A DNA stretch of 64,000 bases, taken from assembly GCA_026874595.1 (NCBI GenBank), contig CM049306.1, positions 85,588,142 through 85,652,141 of the forward strand, read 5' to 3'. The translations under genes were made by a program, and so were the position numbers. This stretch comes from Sipunculus nudus (taxonomy: Eukaryota > Annelida > Sipuncula > Golfingiida > Sipunculidae). Below are positions 1 through 11,600 of the stretch, piece by piece; the stretch's first letter is position 1, and each line of letters starts with the position of its first letter. The notes beneath the pieces were generated by a model, which was given only the letters and a program-made list of their open reading frames with translations, had not been told where the DNA came from and did no database searches.

Positions 1-32
1 TACACTGTTAAAAGTTGCACGTAAAATAACGG
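1..32 (+). repeat. left terminal inverted repeat
   Basis: Starts TACACTGTTAAAA and runs through CGTAAAATAACGG. It pairs with 5656-5687 on the opposite strand with two mismatch or indel positions. Confidence 0.7.
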
Positions 33-39
33 TGCTTTG

Positions 40-365
40 CACTGGCAGCAAAGTTGACAGTGCAATGCACCGTTATTTTACGTGCAAAGAAATAACGCAG
101 TGCGTTAAATAACGTCGCATTGCACCGTAATTTTACAGCGCTTTGGGACGTAAATAAACGGTGCTTAGCCACGGGAAATAACGGGCATCTGTTATTTTAC
201 GGGACAATATGCCGTTATTTTAGTGCTAAGAGACGTGAATAAACAGTAATTTAAACTGGAATCAGGGCATTGCACCGTTATTTCACGGTGCTTTGATATG
301 TAGAATAACAAAACATTACTTTATAATAAATAACAGTGCTTTGCACTTGGAGCTATACACTGTTA
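40..365. repeat. subterminal repeat block (GTTATTTTACG / CGTAAAATAACG motifs)
   Basis: The short motif GTTATTTTACG, its inverse and variants occur many times in both orientations, mixed with GTGCTTTGCA and TGCAATGCACCG. The block ends with another TACACTGTTA. Dense subterminal motif clusters are usually transposase-binding regions in CACTA-type elements. That role here is inference. Confidence 0.6.
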
Positions 366-2186
366 CAGGTTTCCATAATCTTTCTCAAAACGTTTCTGTC
401 TTGTCACTCCGGAGAACCCTTTATTTGTATCTGTGTACTTCAGGTTTCCCATAACATGTTTTTTAGATTTTACCAGTAAAAATATTACGAACGAAGTCAG
501 ACCTTATGATGATAGAGTTGTAACTTTCTGTTTGACAGTCAAGTGTCCCGAAAATCAAATCAGGATATCCACAGAGGGAAATGCATCTTGGCTAATTTGG
601 GAAATGGCATTAAAAAAGCATGCTCACACATAATATCACACCACTTCTTTATTGTATGAAATATTCAACAGATCATCAACATGTACAGCACGTGTACTTA
701 ATGTATATAGTTATTCAGATTATACTGATCTTCCAAAAGGCATCATTAGGAAGCAAACATATTTAAACATTTTGACCACACTGCATGGCAGTTAAATCGT
801 CTCCAACTAAACATATAAAATTTGGCAATTAGTGCAATATTATTATGATTACTATTATGAATGCTGTGTGTTATCTCATAAAGGTTGCTGAACTTTTTAA
901 CAATGGGGCCCAAATCTATTTATAATGTATCTTTGAAAAATTGATGAAAGTGCATCAATAAATTTATAGTGTTGTAAATTAATGGTATCTTTAAAGTAAA
1001 AGATGGTCAGAACACAAGTCAAACAATTGAAATGGATTTAACTTGTATGTCATCAAATCTTTCTACAGTAAAGGCATCTACTTTGTGTGAAGCTTCTGAT
1101 AATGAATTCCAAAATAAAGGTCCTTGGTAAATAAATGATCTTTGCATCAATCAAATTCGAACTGGAGGGAGTTGAAGAGAATGCCTACACTGTAACAAGG
1201 GTGCAAATGTAAACGTTTTTCCATAAAAATAATAAGATAAAACTCGATTTAATTAAGGTACTTAAACACAAGAATATTAAAAGTGAAATAGTCGTTAACT
1301 GATATTTCCTATATTGTTGATATATTATAGAGGAAAATGCAGCATTAAAACATTAAATCTGACCAACCAGCTCTATTGACAGTGGGAGGGCAGTTAGAGG
1401 TGCATTCAATTACCCCAAAATCAAGAAACCTGAAGGTCTTTTTAGTCCCTTGGGATACTCCAGGGTAAATATCCAAAATGACGCACAGCAAGCCTCCAGT
1501 GGAAGTAGAAATAACTTGCATGAGTTGACAGTTTCTGGCCATCAACCATATGTTACAGTGATGTTACAGTCCCCATCTTGAACATTCACAGGTGTTTGAG
1601 ATCTCATTCCCTGCATACAAAATAATAAACAGAAAAGAGAGATTGTAAATGTAAGAAACATGAGAGAAATATGCAAGAATATAGTTCAGTGCAAATTATC
1701 CCTTTAATTTTTATATTTTTTTAAGACTTTTTTTCAAAGTCTGACGCTCTATCAATTTACATTACAGAAAATAAACTTTTGTTCTTTCTTCACAAAATTT
1801 AAACAATAACTACAAAAATAGTTTTCTTATGGTCAATGGGAACCTTTAGAAGTGAAAATAATTATACATTATTATATTAAATATATCTTTGCATTTACAT
1901 TACAGACGATAACTGGCCAAGATTTTGTTCTATCTCCACAAAAAATTAACAATTTCAACATTTTTCTTTATATATGTATTTACTTAAAAAAAGGTTAAAA
2001 TTATCTTTAATAATTGCTGAATATATTTACACATATATAATAGTTTTGAAAGAATTACCTCTCCTCCATCTGCAATCCCATATTATCCTTGCATTCTCCA
2101 AACAGTGAAGGCAGTATCCTGTATATAGGAGCTTTGCTTCTGCAAATACAAATACACAGACAATGCATGCACACACAAACACACAC

Positions 2187-2198
2187 ATATATATATAC

Positions 2199-2241
<43 letters not shown>
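2187..2241. repeat. AC/AT microsatellite
   Basis: A CA-rich stretch grades into (AT)n. The weak ORF over it on the minus strand is a repeat artefact. Confidence 0.9.
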
Positions 2242-3097
2242 GTGATACGAATCAGTTTTAAAATCATACTCAATGACTGAAAGTTGATCAATTAATAATC
2301 ATTTTTTTTCATTTTATGTGCCATATTATTAACATAAAATCTGTTGTATAGATACCTTAATATTGACAGAGTAAATTAAGCCTAGCATGTACATCACACT
2401 GAAAGGTCAAGACTATACTTGTTAATACTTATTCACTGCATAAGGATAACATTAATACTGTTTCCTGTTAAGAGCCCATCTTTCTAAAATCTATGAGAGA
2501 GTTTGAATATTTCATTGGAATAAAGAGTTCTTTTGAATGTGCATACCTGATCGTATATGAAAGGTTATGGGAAAAAAATACATGATTTGATGATTTAATT
2601 TTGAAATGTCCTTTGCCAGAATGATTCCTACAGACAATAGACCTGACAATGTATTTTTAAAGGCACAAATGAAAGTATGTGTATTATGAAGTAATTAACA
2701 GTAAGGCTATGGGCCTGGATTTTATTTATTGTAACTGTAAATAATTATATTATGAATATTTGATAACCAGAATATCTTCAATGTTTTATAGGGAGTAAAC
2801 ATGTTCCAAACTGCATGAAATTAAAAAAAATAGCCAATAATCAGCAGGTTTGACAAATGACACTGTAAGGTTAGAGATGGTCAGGTTAGCGTGGCTCAGC
2901 TCCATCAAGCAGCAAGCCAAAAAGTTTATTAGAATAAAAATGAATGGAGACAATGAGAAACAGGCAGGCGAATTTAGGTCAGCATCACTGCTAATGTTCA
3001 ATATGTAAGATACTTGTTTCACAGATTATTAAACTCATCAGCTTATTCAAATTGCCATGGACTTTACAAAAGAAAATATGATCAAATTCAAACTTAC

Positions 3098-3256
3098 CTT
3101 GGTGTACCTTTTCTGCAATGTTCTCTGCTAGGAATTTACCCTGCAACTGCTTGCCAGTGTAGTTGTGCACCTTGCACATCTTGCAGTTTGGTAAGGCGTG
3201 GAACATTTACGTCATCTTTCCTCTAATCATTGATGCATGTATGGCTCTCTGAACAC
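3098..3256 (-). other. putative internal exon with start of a small Cys-rich ORF
   Basis: Acceptor TTGTGCAG ends at 3257 and donor GTAAGT starts at 3097. The ORF starting at 3206 reads MFHALPNCKMCKVHNYTGK… and leaves the exon in phase 1, which fits the next exon (2139-2059) without a stop. This is the best coding candidate in the element, but it is short and has no recognised homologue. Confidence 0.35.
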
Positions 3257-3885
3257 CTGCACAAGTAGAACAAATGCTAGGAGTATATAAAAACAGAACT
3301 GATAAACATGTAACCAACGAAAGACAATCTCAGCACCAGGCATATTAATAATATTTACAAAGTAAGTGCAGGTATATAAATTAATAAACAAAAGTGCTAT
3401 ATTGCATATAAAAATGGTAAATATTGGGTCAACAAAAATTTTTACTCAGTGTATAAACAGAAAGGTGCAAAAACAGCATCACATGTGTACAAGGATTTAT
3501 AAATAGGAAGCAATATATGCAGTACAGCCTTTATATTACAAAATGATGTAACATTTGTAATTGCATTTACATATACTAGGTATTATAATATAACAAGGGC
3601 TACAGGCATAATGCAAACCTGCGTAATCTTTCCGGGTTCCCTGATGATAAACTTGACTATTATTTGAAAAAGTTATTATTTTTTAAGGTGTGAGAAGTAC
3701 ATGTATAAAGCAAGTACTACCAATTTTGAATCTTAGTACAAGTATAAATGCGCTCAGTCTGATGCATACTGATGGATGAGATGTGGTATACCCTATTACA
3801 AAGGCCTATATGTGAGTGAGGGGGTGTCAAAAACCCCATCCAACCCACATTATGAATGGAAATTGCAACCCTGTACATCAGAGTT

Positions 3886-3899
3886 GGGGGGGGGGGGGG
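3886..3899. repeat. poly-G tract (14 G)
   Basis: Uninterrupted run of G on the plus strand. Confidence 0.9.
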
Positions 3900-3967
3900 C
3901 TCTGGCAAATTTTCAGTTGAGCAAACCTGGACAGATGGTTTCACTAGGCCTTGCTAGAACAATTTGT

Positions 3968-3988
3968 GGGGGGGGGGGGGGGGGGGGG
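3968..3988. repeat. poly-G tract (21 G)
   Basis: Uninterrupted run of G on the plus strand, 70 bp from the previous run. Confidence 0.9.
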
Positions 3989-4057
3989 TTCAATGAGCTA
4001 TGTTTTCCAACAAAAGTTCAATAACAACTTTAGTACTGGTATCATTGAACGACAGTG

Positions 4058-4099
4058 ACAGAGGTAGCTCAAATGACTTACAGTCAGCTGAGCTAAAAA
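4058..4099 (-). repeat. fragment of family B Helentron-like 5' terminus
   Basis: The plus strand reads GCTCAAATGACTTACAGTCA followed by GCTGAGCTAAAAA, the same terminus seen complete at 48326, 52680, 60306 and 62833. It sits inside the 1-5687 element. Confidence 0.6.
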
Positions 4100-4132
4100 G
4101 GCAGTATATTATTATGTGATGTTTAAACTTAC

Positions 4133-4225
4133 ATAATTCCTATTCTTAAGAAATAGGAAAGTTGCCATGATGGTATCCAAATCTTCTTTGAATTTGCCAC
4201 ACTGATGGAAATGCTTGACCATTTT
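4133..4225 (-). other. putative 93-bp exon
   Basis: Acceptor TTTTCAG precedes AAAATGGTC, and donor GTAAGT follows AATTAT. The 31-codon frame (KMVKHFHQCGKFKEDL…) is open across the exon. An ATG with A at -3 and G at +4 is its second codon. Confidence 0.4.
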
Positions 4226-4600
4226 CTGAAAACATAAACAGTATTTGGCTGTGCCTTAGCAGCCTTAATTTTCAGGCTCTCTCTCCCTCTCTCTCTCTCT
4301 CAAAAAGACGCTAAAATGTTAGCACTTTGGCTAGCATGGAATTTTTTTTTTTCTTTTAAAACATGTTAAGAAATTTAGGAAATTGTCTCAAAGCTGTTAA
4401 TTATTTGTTTGGTCTGTGTTTACTCTCTGTTTAAGCATCTGTTAAAAATATTTAAAAAAATAAAGGGACTTTGATATCTTAATTTCTCTGGTTGACATGT
4501 ATGTGGGAAAACCTTATTCAAGGCCTCATTTAAAATCTAGTAAATAAATAATTCAGAACTGTATTCAGTGGTGCCTTTACCAATATTTCACCTTTAAGGG

Positions 4601-4601
4601 A

Positions 4602-4656
<55 letters not shown>
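4601..4656. repeat. (AT)n microsatellite
   Basis: Nearly perfect AT repeat. A 13-G run follows at 4729-4741. Confidence 0.95.
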
Positions 4657-4659
<3 letters not shown>

Positions 4660-5216
4660 AGATGTATATTTATACCATTCATACATGATATACACCCAGA
4701 CATGGCCAGGTGTGTGTGTTTGTGGGTCGGGGGGGGGGGGGTTGCTTCCTTTTTCCTAATTGGCAATTCCCTGAAACTAAAAAAACTTAATCATTAATGA
4801 TAAACATTGGCATCGATGCAGGGAATGGGGGTTATATATCCACCCCCACTTTTTTAACAAGGGGGATTGGTCAATGTAATCATCCCCAACACTGATATTG
4901 AGCAAGTAACAATTACTTTTATATACTGGACATGTAATATATTAATAATTAGAAAACTTGACTTTGTTTTCATTTTTGAGTTAAATGAAATATAACTATA
5001 AGGTTATCTAATAATCTTAACATGGTTTAGAGATGACATTTAATGGAAACATAAAACCTGCACTTAATTCATATATAATATCAACATCACACAAATGTCA
5101 CATTATTAAAAGGTGTATATATATATATAATATATATATACACATATACTAGTATACATAATATATATTTCCAACTCAATCACTCTTCTACCCCTGCCAG
5201 TGACAGTCGCCCCTCG

Positions 5217-5241
5217 CCCCCCCCCCCCCCCCCCCCCCCCC
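5217..5241. repeat. poly-C tract (25 C)
   Basis: Longest homopolymer of the left element. It lies in the putative first intron of the minus-strand transcript. Confidence 0.9.
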
Positions 5242-5655
5242 ACCCCACCTGAGGGAACACATGAACGAGACTGGCCTTGTACCACTACACCATTACCAAC
5301 GTACACTATTACACAGTATTAGAATAACAACTAACACAGTAAACAGATTAATGCCTACATATTAAAGAAGAACATTTTACCAATGAAATGCTGGATAACT
5401 TCTGTGACTTTCAGCAGCCAGCAGACGGACAAAAATGGCTTCTCTTCCCGCCGTGGAGTCAAAAGATCCAGGATGTTGACGTCATGAGTGGCCCCGCTGA
5501 TCACATGACGCGCGGTTTATTTCATCTGTACCGTCGGCTTTACACACGTGTCACACCATTTTCACAGACGCTCAGCATTTAACGTTGCATTTGCGCGTTA
5601 TTCAACGCACAAGAGCGTCTACATTGCAAAGCGGCGTAAATTTACAGTCTTATAC

Positions 5656-5687
5656 GCCGTTATTTTACGGCAATTTTTAACAGTGTA
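5656..5687 (-). repeat. right terminal inverted repeat
   Basis: Read on the minus strand it begins TACACTGTTAAAAATTGC and continues CGTAAAATAACGG, matching positions 1-32. Confidence 0.7.
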
Positions 5688-7501
5688 TAACATCCAGACT
5701 CGTGCCGGTTTAATCATGATTTTGATAGATCTATTCCCATTTCATGATTTTATTTTTATTAATAGATCTCTACATGGCCTTATAAAGCATTTTGAACATT
5801 TTTACAGGGATACAATATTTATTTCGGAAACTGATGTAAATAAATATCATATAGATATAATTATAAAAGTATTATAACGCTTTAAATAGCTACATGTATT
5901 ATAAAATAGGGAAACCGTTTGTCTGAGCACGTAAATGATCATGGCTCTGTATGACATATAGATTCATTTGAATCATGATTGTGTAAATGAAAAAGTATAA
6001 CAGAAAATATATTTCAAAAATATGGTTTCAATATATCTTTCTACATTGTCAAATGGACAGTCTGCTTTATGAAAAAAATATAATTCATCAACACGATATA
6101 GGACTCACTTTGTAAAAGTGGCATGGGTCAAACATCGCAGAGGAACCATTTTGACTGTTGAAGTAAACATTTTTATAACTTTAAAACTTACTTTTATATC
6201 CATTATATTGTGATACTTTTTTTTCGGTTTCCTCGATATTTGCCGAATAACAATATTATCTCCCATGTGAAATGGAAAATGTTGCGTAAATGTGATTGTG
6301 TGTATACACACAGACAGAGAATGGCCATGGAACAATTTGATCCAATAACATGGCCATCCCATTATATCATTTGTCTTGGACAAGGGAAACTGGGAAAACA
6401 CTGTATATTTTTGCTCTATAACCATAAACTTCGAGAAAAAATATTACGCTCACGCTCATTCAACGTCGTCAAAGAACATAATTTTGTTAAGTTTACAAAA
6501 TATGGAAACAAAACTTTTAAAACCCTCTTTTTATATAAGAATATTGACCACCAGGAAAACCATATTTACTTCATTTTATTTGGTTTCATCCATCATTTAG
6601 CACAAGGTTTTGCCCCCGGGCAAGAGCCCCATATGCTGTTTAGATAAGACGATCTGACATTTAAATTTTTACAGACCAGTTAAACTCTTTTGCAATGGAA
6701 CTATCTCGTGCGTTCATTGGAAACTGGCCCCTGACACAACCTGAACCCTTGGTAATAACGACCGTTCTAGAAATCAATATTCCTCATATTCAACTCAGAG
6801 TATACTGTTTGGAATTTATCTACAGTTGTGTCTACATTATAATAGTCGTGTAGTATACCTAGATGAATGGAAAACTAGTGTTCAGAGCGGCTTATATGTT
6901 TTTTTTCTTCGATGCTGACCGGTGGTATATGCTGTGTTCAAGATGGCTAGGTATATTAAGTAAGTTACTCCTCGGGTACACCCCATGGGAAATAATTATT
7001 ATGACTGCCAAGAATCATATATATATGTTTAACCACCGGGGGCACCCAGAGGGCGTAGAGGGCGTAGGATAAATACATATTGTCCAATATATTCTGAACT
7101 CGACTCGATCAGGGTGTATGGATTTTACGATAAATTTTCTGCATTACTTATGAGGTTAAATGTAAATATATACATGTATTGTAAGATTAGATGGTAAATT
7201 TGAAGAAGAAACAATGATGTAACGTGATATTATCGGCACGGTTTACAGTAAAATGAAATGTATTCGTGAAGGTTAGGCATCGGACTTCTGGTCTAAGTCT
7301 CGGTTACTCCCAAGAAGTATGCTTAGAGAGATGATTAGATCTGACAGTTAAACAAAACATCTTCTGGGAAAAAAACGACGGCTACCACAACGTTTTGCTA
7401 CATATAAAATTCAAAGAGTAAAAACCTGCTTTATAATTATGTTTACAATGAACATGATCAGCGATTTTGGGTGGCGGGGTGGCGGAGTTGCTGGATAGGT
7501 G

Positions 7502-7560
<59 letters not shown>

Positions 7561-8229
7561 CCTTTTTAACAGGCCTTAAGCACAGAAATGAAAAAAAAAA
7601 TTCAGAATGGTCACCGATTATACATGGTCAGCCATGACACAACATTTCGATGTATATAATCTGTCACAATTTTTTACATGCACTTTGAATAATATACGTG
7701 AGATACGGTACGAATTGTAGGCCTATGTATTACTTTACGACTGTAAAAATCGCGTATCGTGCTGAATCCTGTCACATTTCCTAACGTAGTCAAAGATTTT
7801 TTAACCATTTTACGATAGTCGTAAAAACTCGCAGGAAATAAAGTATGTGGTTATAACAAACGACGACCCTTCACACGTGGCGATTGTTACAAGAACTCCG
7901 ATATCCTATCCGGTATGTGTCCGCAACTGTATGCAAGTTTGTCTATGATTGCCTGCGGTTATATCTGCAGTTGTCCAACGACTATAATTGCCGTTTGGTT
8001 AACAACTGTCTGCTTTTTTCAACGATTTCAAAGGATATGCCAAGACTATATTATGCCGTCTCAAGTTTTGTATATTTTTTAATTAATATATGATTGCCTT
8101 CGACACACGCATCTTGTAAATTGCTTTCATACCCTACGGTATTCTGCTACATCCCATATAGTGAAAACTGCAAGACGTTGAAAGAAGTCTTCCCGTGCGG
8201 ATCAGAATTTCATTAACGATGCAACAGGT
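5688..8229. other. anonymous AT-rich stretch
   Basis: No exon or known repeat was recognised. Short ORFs here (for example 6210-6647) show low-complexity composition and no conserved motif. It contains an (AT)n microsatellite at 7508-7558. Confidence 0.5.
7508..7558. repeat. (AT)n microsatellite
   Basis: About 25 uninterrupted AT units. Confidence 0.95.
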
Positions 8230-8299
8230 TTAATGCTCGTTTTAGATGAGGTTAAAGATATTTCCACGGATTGTTTACAGGGATTGGTTATTTTCCAAG

Positions 8300-8570
8300 T
8301 CTTGTTATAGATAAAGTGAATGGTAATTTTCTGTTGCCTTTTCTAACAAAAGTGAATGGTTATTTTCCATTGAGTCTTCCATTAATTGCTTGTTCTAGAT
8401 TATGAGTATGGCTTTTCTACTGTTCATTGCAGATAAATTAGATGGTTAGTTCCCACAACTTGTTCAAATTAAATGAATGTTGTTTTCTACATCTTATACC
8501 GAGTAAAGTGAAAAGTAATTTCCACAGGATTGTTTTTGGTAAAGTGAATGGTTATCCTCCTCTATGTGTT
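8300..8570 (+). repeat. diverged tandem repeat, roughly 35-50 bp period
   Basis: The phrase AAAGTGAATGGTTATTTTCC recurs in altered form near 8313, 8348, 8400, 8434, 8470, 8503 and 8538. Each is followed by a T/C-rich half. It looks like an old minisatellite. Confidence 0.55.
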
Positions 8571-8604
8571 CTAGGTAACGTGGTTATTGTCATTGCCAGT
8601 TACC

Positions 8605-11600
8605 TTCTGTGGTTTAATAGATCACGGGGATAGAGGGCCGGAGGGTATCATTACGTGGTCATCACATGGGGATCAACTGGCTTTCTATCCCTCTAAAGTT
8701 TGACAAGAAATACCGTTAACATGGACGCCGGGGGCACATGATTGATTCTCAGCCAATCAGTGACGTCTCTCAGAATAACACACAGTCAGTCTTTTTGTCA
8801 GCATGCCATCCAGGCACTTCATCGCAAGGATGAGAGAATCAGTCTTAGTCAAGATCTGCAATGACAGCATCTTTGGCACTTCGTCCATATAATCATGAAT
8901 AAAACATCGTTTTAACATAGATATGCTTAATAATAACGAATATTATGTAACAGGAACGAATGATGCTATATTGAAAGACCTGATATGTATGCTATATATA
9001 GAGATATCAATTAGCGTCTGTTCTCGAAAAACATTTTCTGCATGTAACCAGGCACGTGTAGCAAACGGCAACAGCAGCGGCATCGATCGATTTCTCCCAC
9101 TTGTTTCTCCGGCCGGGCAGCGTATTGTGACGGAATAACGCAATCGATAACCAACATATATGGGCAAAAGAGGAGAAAAATTAACATGGCAAGCGGGCCT
9201 GTAGCCCCCGGCCAATCCTACCATTATCCAAACTCCCCTACCAAACAATACTGCTAACAAGGTATACTTTTTTTGCTGTTTGCTGCAGATGCGGTTCTCC
9301 CGCAAATGGATTCCTTTAAGGGTGGTTAACTTGTGGCGTCACTGCGTCACTGCCCATAGCAAAAGCAGATCTTATTAATGGAGTGATGACTTATTTGGTG
9401 TCCGTATTTTCTGTATATAAGGTAGAAGGTATTTATAGTGCCTGCACTATATACAGAACATTAAATATTAAATATTGCCGGGAGTATCGGAGGAGTCATT
9501 GAAACCAGACAGAATTGTTTGAGAAACAGAAGCAAGGCTTTGGACATTCTCTTTTAGATTAATCTTTCTCTTGATCATATTTCTTTTTCGTTTATTCATA
9601 TATCAATATTTCATTTATAAGATTTCAGTATGTTGTTTAGTGCCTCATTCAATTATATTCCAATGCAGTCTTAAATGATTTCAGTTAGAAAAAAATCTCG
9701 ACTGGATTTTCTTTGTTCTAGCTAAATATATATATGTGTCTTTTAGCGTTACTTCGGTAATAAAAACAAATATTATATCTGGATTGGTGAAATCCAGTTA
9801 GCATAATTATTTGCAGTCATACTCTAACTATAATAGCATATACCGATGGCGCTTTGCCTTAGGTGTTCCTGCTGTTTTAAAACCCGCACCCATCGTTGGT
9901 CAATGGGCGTCTAAATATCAAACTTTTTGTCATCGTTTCTACAGCTTAATTTTATGCCAAAAATATAAACGCTGAAGTTTGTTTAAATACTAGCGCCATT
10001 TAGACATGTTTTTTTACAGGAAATTGAGCCCTTCTCTCATTGGTTACCACCCGTGTTTTGATTTTATGATTCCGCCCCTGTGCTTTAATGTTTTCTACTT
10101 CCTGTTTTCACTGCCTGATTGACAGACTAAGAGGTAAATGCTTTAATTGGGTTCCATGAGAGTGGAATGTTTTATGCCCATCACGGGCTGTCAATATTGT
10201 GAAGTAACTATCAGCTTCACAAAAACCGATAGCGCAAGATAACAGCACTTTACCGGGCTCCTTATTAAACAAACCTGCAGCAGCACAATAGATTAAAACG
10301 TGACATAAGAATATTAATGAATGGAAAACAAATGATTTTGCCTCAGGATAATGATATTGTGGCTGAGCTCTTCACAAAAATATGGCCTCATTGTTATGGT
10401 AGCTTTATTTTTATACACAATGTTTACTCTTCCTTCAAATGATGTTTATAATGGCGGAGTGAAGGTCATAGTAGCGGAGTTGGAAAAATGAAACACACTG
10501 ATGAACTCTCTATTTAGGGACAGTCGCACTGGTACTTGGCTGTGACCGACTAATGTTTTGCGTATTTCAGCCGCGGCGGAAACCCCTTATGAAAGGCTTC
10601 AAGTCTAGTCATAAATAAAAGTCTAGAGAAACAGCCTCTCAGTCATATTACATTCCGTTGGAATAAATGGTGCAATATGCTAGAAGAAACACAATCTCTC
10701 AGTAATAATGTACTATTTATAGAAATAAGAAATACAATATATGGTGGCAAACCAGTTTTGTTCGGAAAAGAACGGGTATATTTCATGTGTGGACTGCAAA
10801 TTATAACAAATTATATTATGTTTATGTCTGGTGATGTAATCAGTATTCTTAATGATCACGAACTGTGAAACATTAAAGACTCAAAAGATTTTATCGTATT
10901 ATAATATATGAAATAATCATATTAAAGGGAATTTCATCTAATATTATTCCTCTACCCGTATGTTAGTAGCTCTCAAACCGGAAATTCTTAATGATCACGA
11001 TCTCGGCAAACCACTGATCACCAAATGTGTCTTCACTGACACGATGAGGATACTTTTGCTGTATTTTCTACATTGTTTATCAGCACCATCTGGTGTCAAT
11101 ACTTGAAACGATTGTTCGTTTCAATTATTTTTACTTCGTCGGGTGGTGATTTGTTTTTGCTGGCGTGCCTTTGTTTGTCTTCTAGCAACTTTATCTATGA
11201 AGTTTTGAATGGGTTTCGATGGAATATCGGGTCAGGGCAACACCACAGAAACATATTGATAATCCTGTGAGGTAATCTAGATTGTTATAATATGTTTTTG
11301 TTTCAAGGATTCTTCAGCAGATACAATAGTTTGTTTCATGATTTCATGGAGTAGTATAAGGGGAAATCCAGGGTAAATATTTTCATGCTTTTTGTCAAAC
11401 AATATACTGCATTCTTTTTTAAACTGGGTATTTATCAGTAGGAGAATTTGTAAAAGGTTGTGATGAATGAAGAATGATGAATTAGCAATAACAACAATGT
11501 ATGTATGTAGGACATACCGGAATAATACGCTGAAAGAGGCACTTGTTCGGTTATATTCGTCCGATGAAATATACCGTTACTAACATGGCCGAAGAAAATG

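Larger units (their letters stand above)
1345..5460 (-). other. putative five-exon minus-strand transcript, coding status unresolved
   Basis: Splice sites allow a chain of exons: about 5460-5381, 4225-4133 (93 bp), 3256-3098 (159 bp), 2139-2059 (81 bp) and 1610 to about 1345. Each internal exon is flanked by CAG acceptors and GTAAGT- or GTAATT-like donors. The 5' exon has no ATG in a frame that stays open. The second exon opens with ATG in good context (AAAATGG; MVKHFHQCGKF…), but after splicing this frame ends early in exon 3. Another frame starts at 3206 (MFHALPNCKMCKVHNYTGK…) and stays open in phase through exons 4 and 5 for about 80 residues, with several CxxC-like Cys pairs. I recognise no family. 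It could be a small-protein gene, a non-coding RNA, or exons captured by the surrounding element. Confidence 0.35.
1..5687. mobile_element. TIR-bounded DNA transposon-like element, about 5.7 kb
   Basis: The window opens with TACACTGTTAAAAGTTGCAC, and the inverse of nearly the same sequence ends at 5687 (…CAATTTTTAACAGTGTA). About 30 bp match with two differences, including the block CGTAAAATAACGG. Both ends continue into subterminal copies of the GTTATTTTACG motif, a layout seen in CACTA/EnSpm-like elements (family knowledge). A TA follows the right end; the left flank lies outside the window, so the target duplication cannot be tested. No transposase reading frame was recognised, so the element is either non-autonomous or two related elements with unrelated DNA between them. 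A third copy of the terminus (TACACTGTTA) lies near 356-365. Confidence 0.5.

Noticed and set aside
2055-2291. Small ORF with IYIYIYIY and CVCVC stretches
   Set aside because: Translation of an AC/AT microsatellite; only the short splice-bounded part at 2059-2139 was kept as a tentative exon.
6210-6647. 145-residue plus-strand ORF
   Set aside because: AT-rich composition, no domain, no splice or promoter context, and an overlapping ORF on the other strand.
8190-8213. Possible caveolin N-terminal exon (frame resembling an NRDP..IND motif)
   Set aside because: A stop lies just upstream, the donor is poor, and its phase does not fit the exon at 13755.
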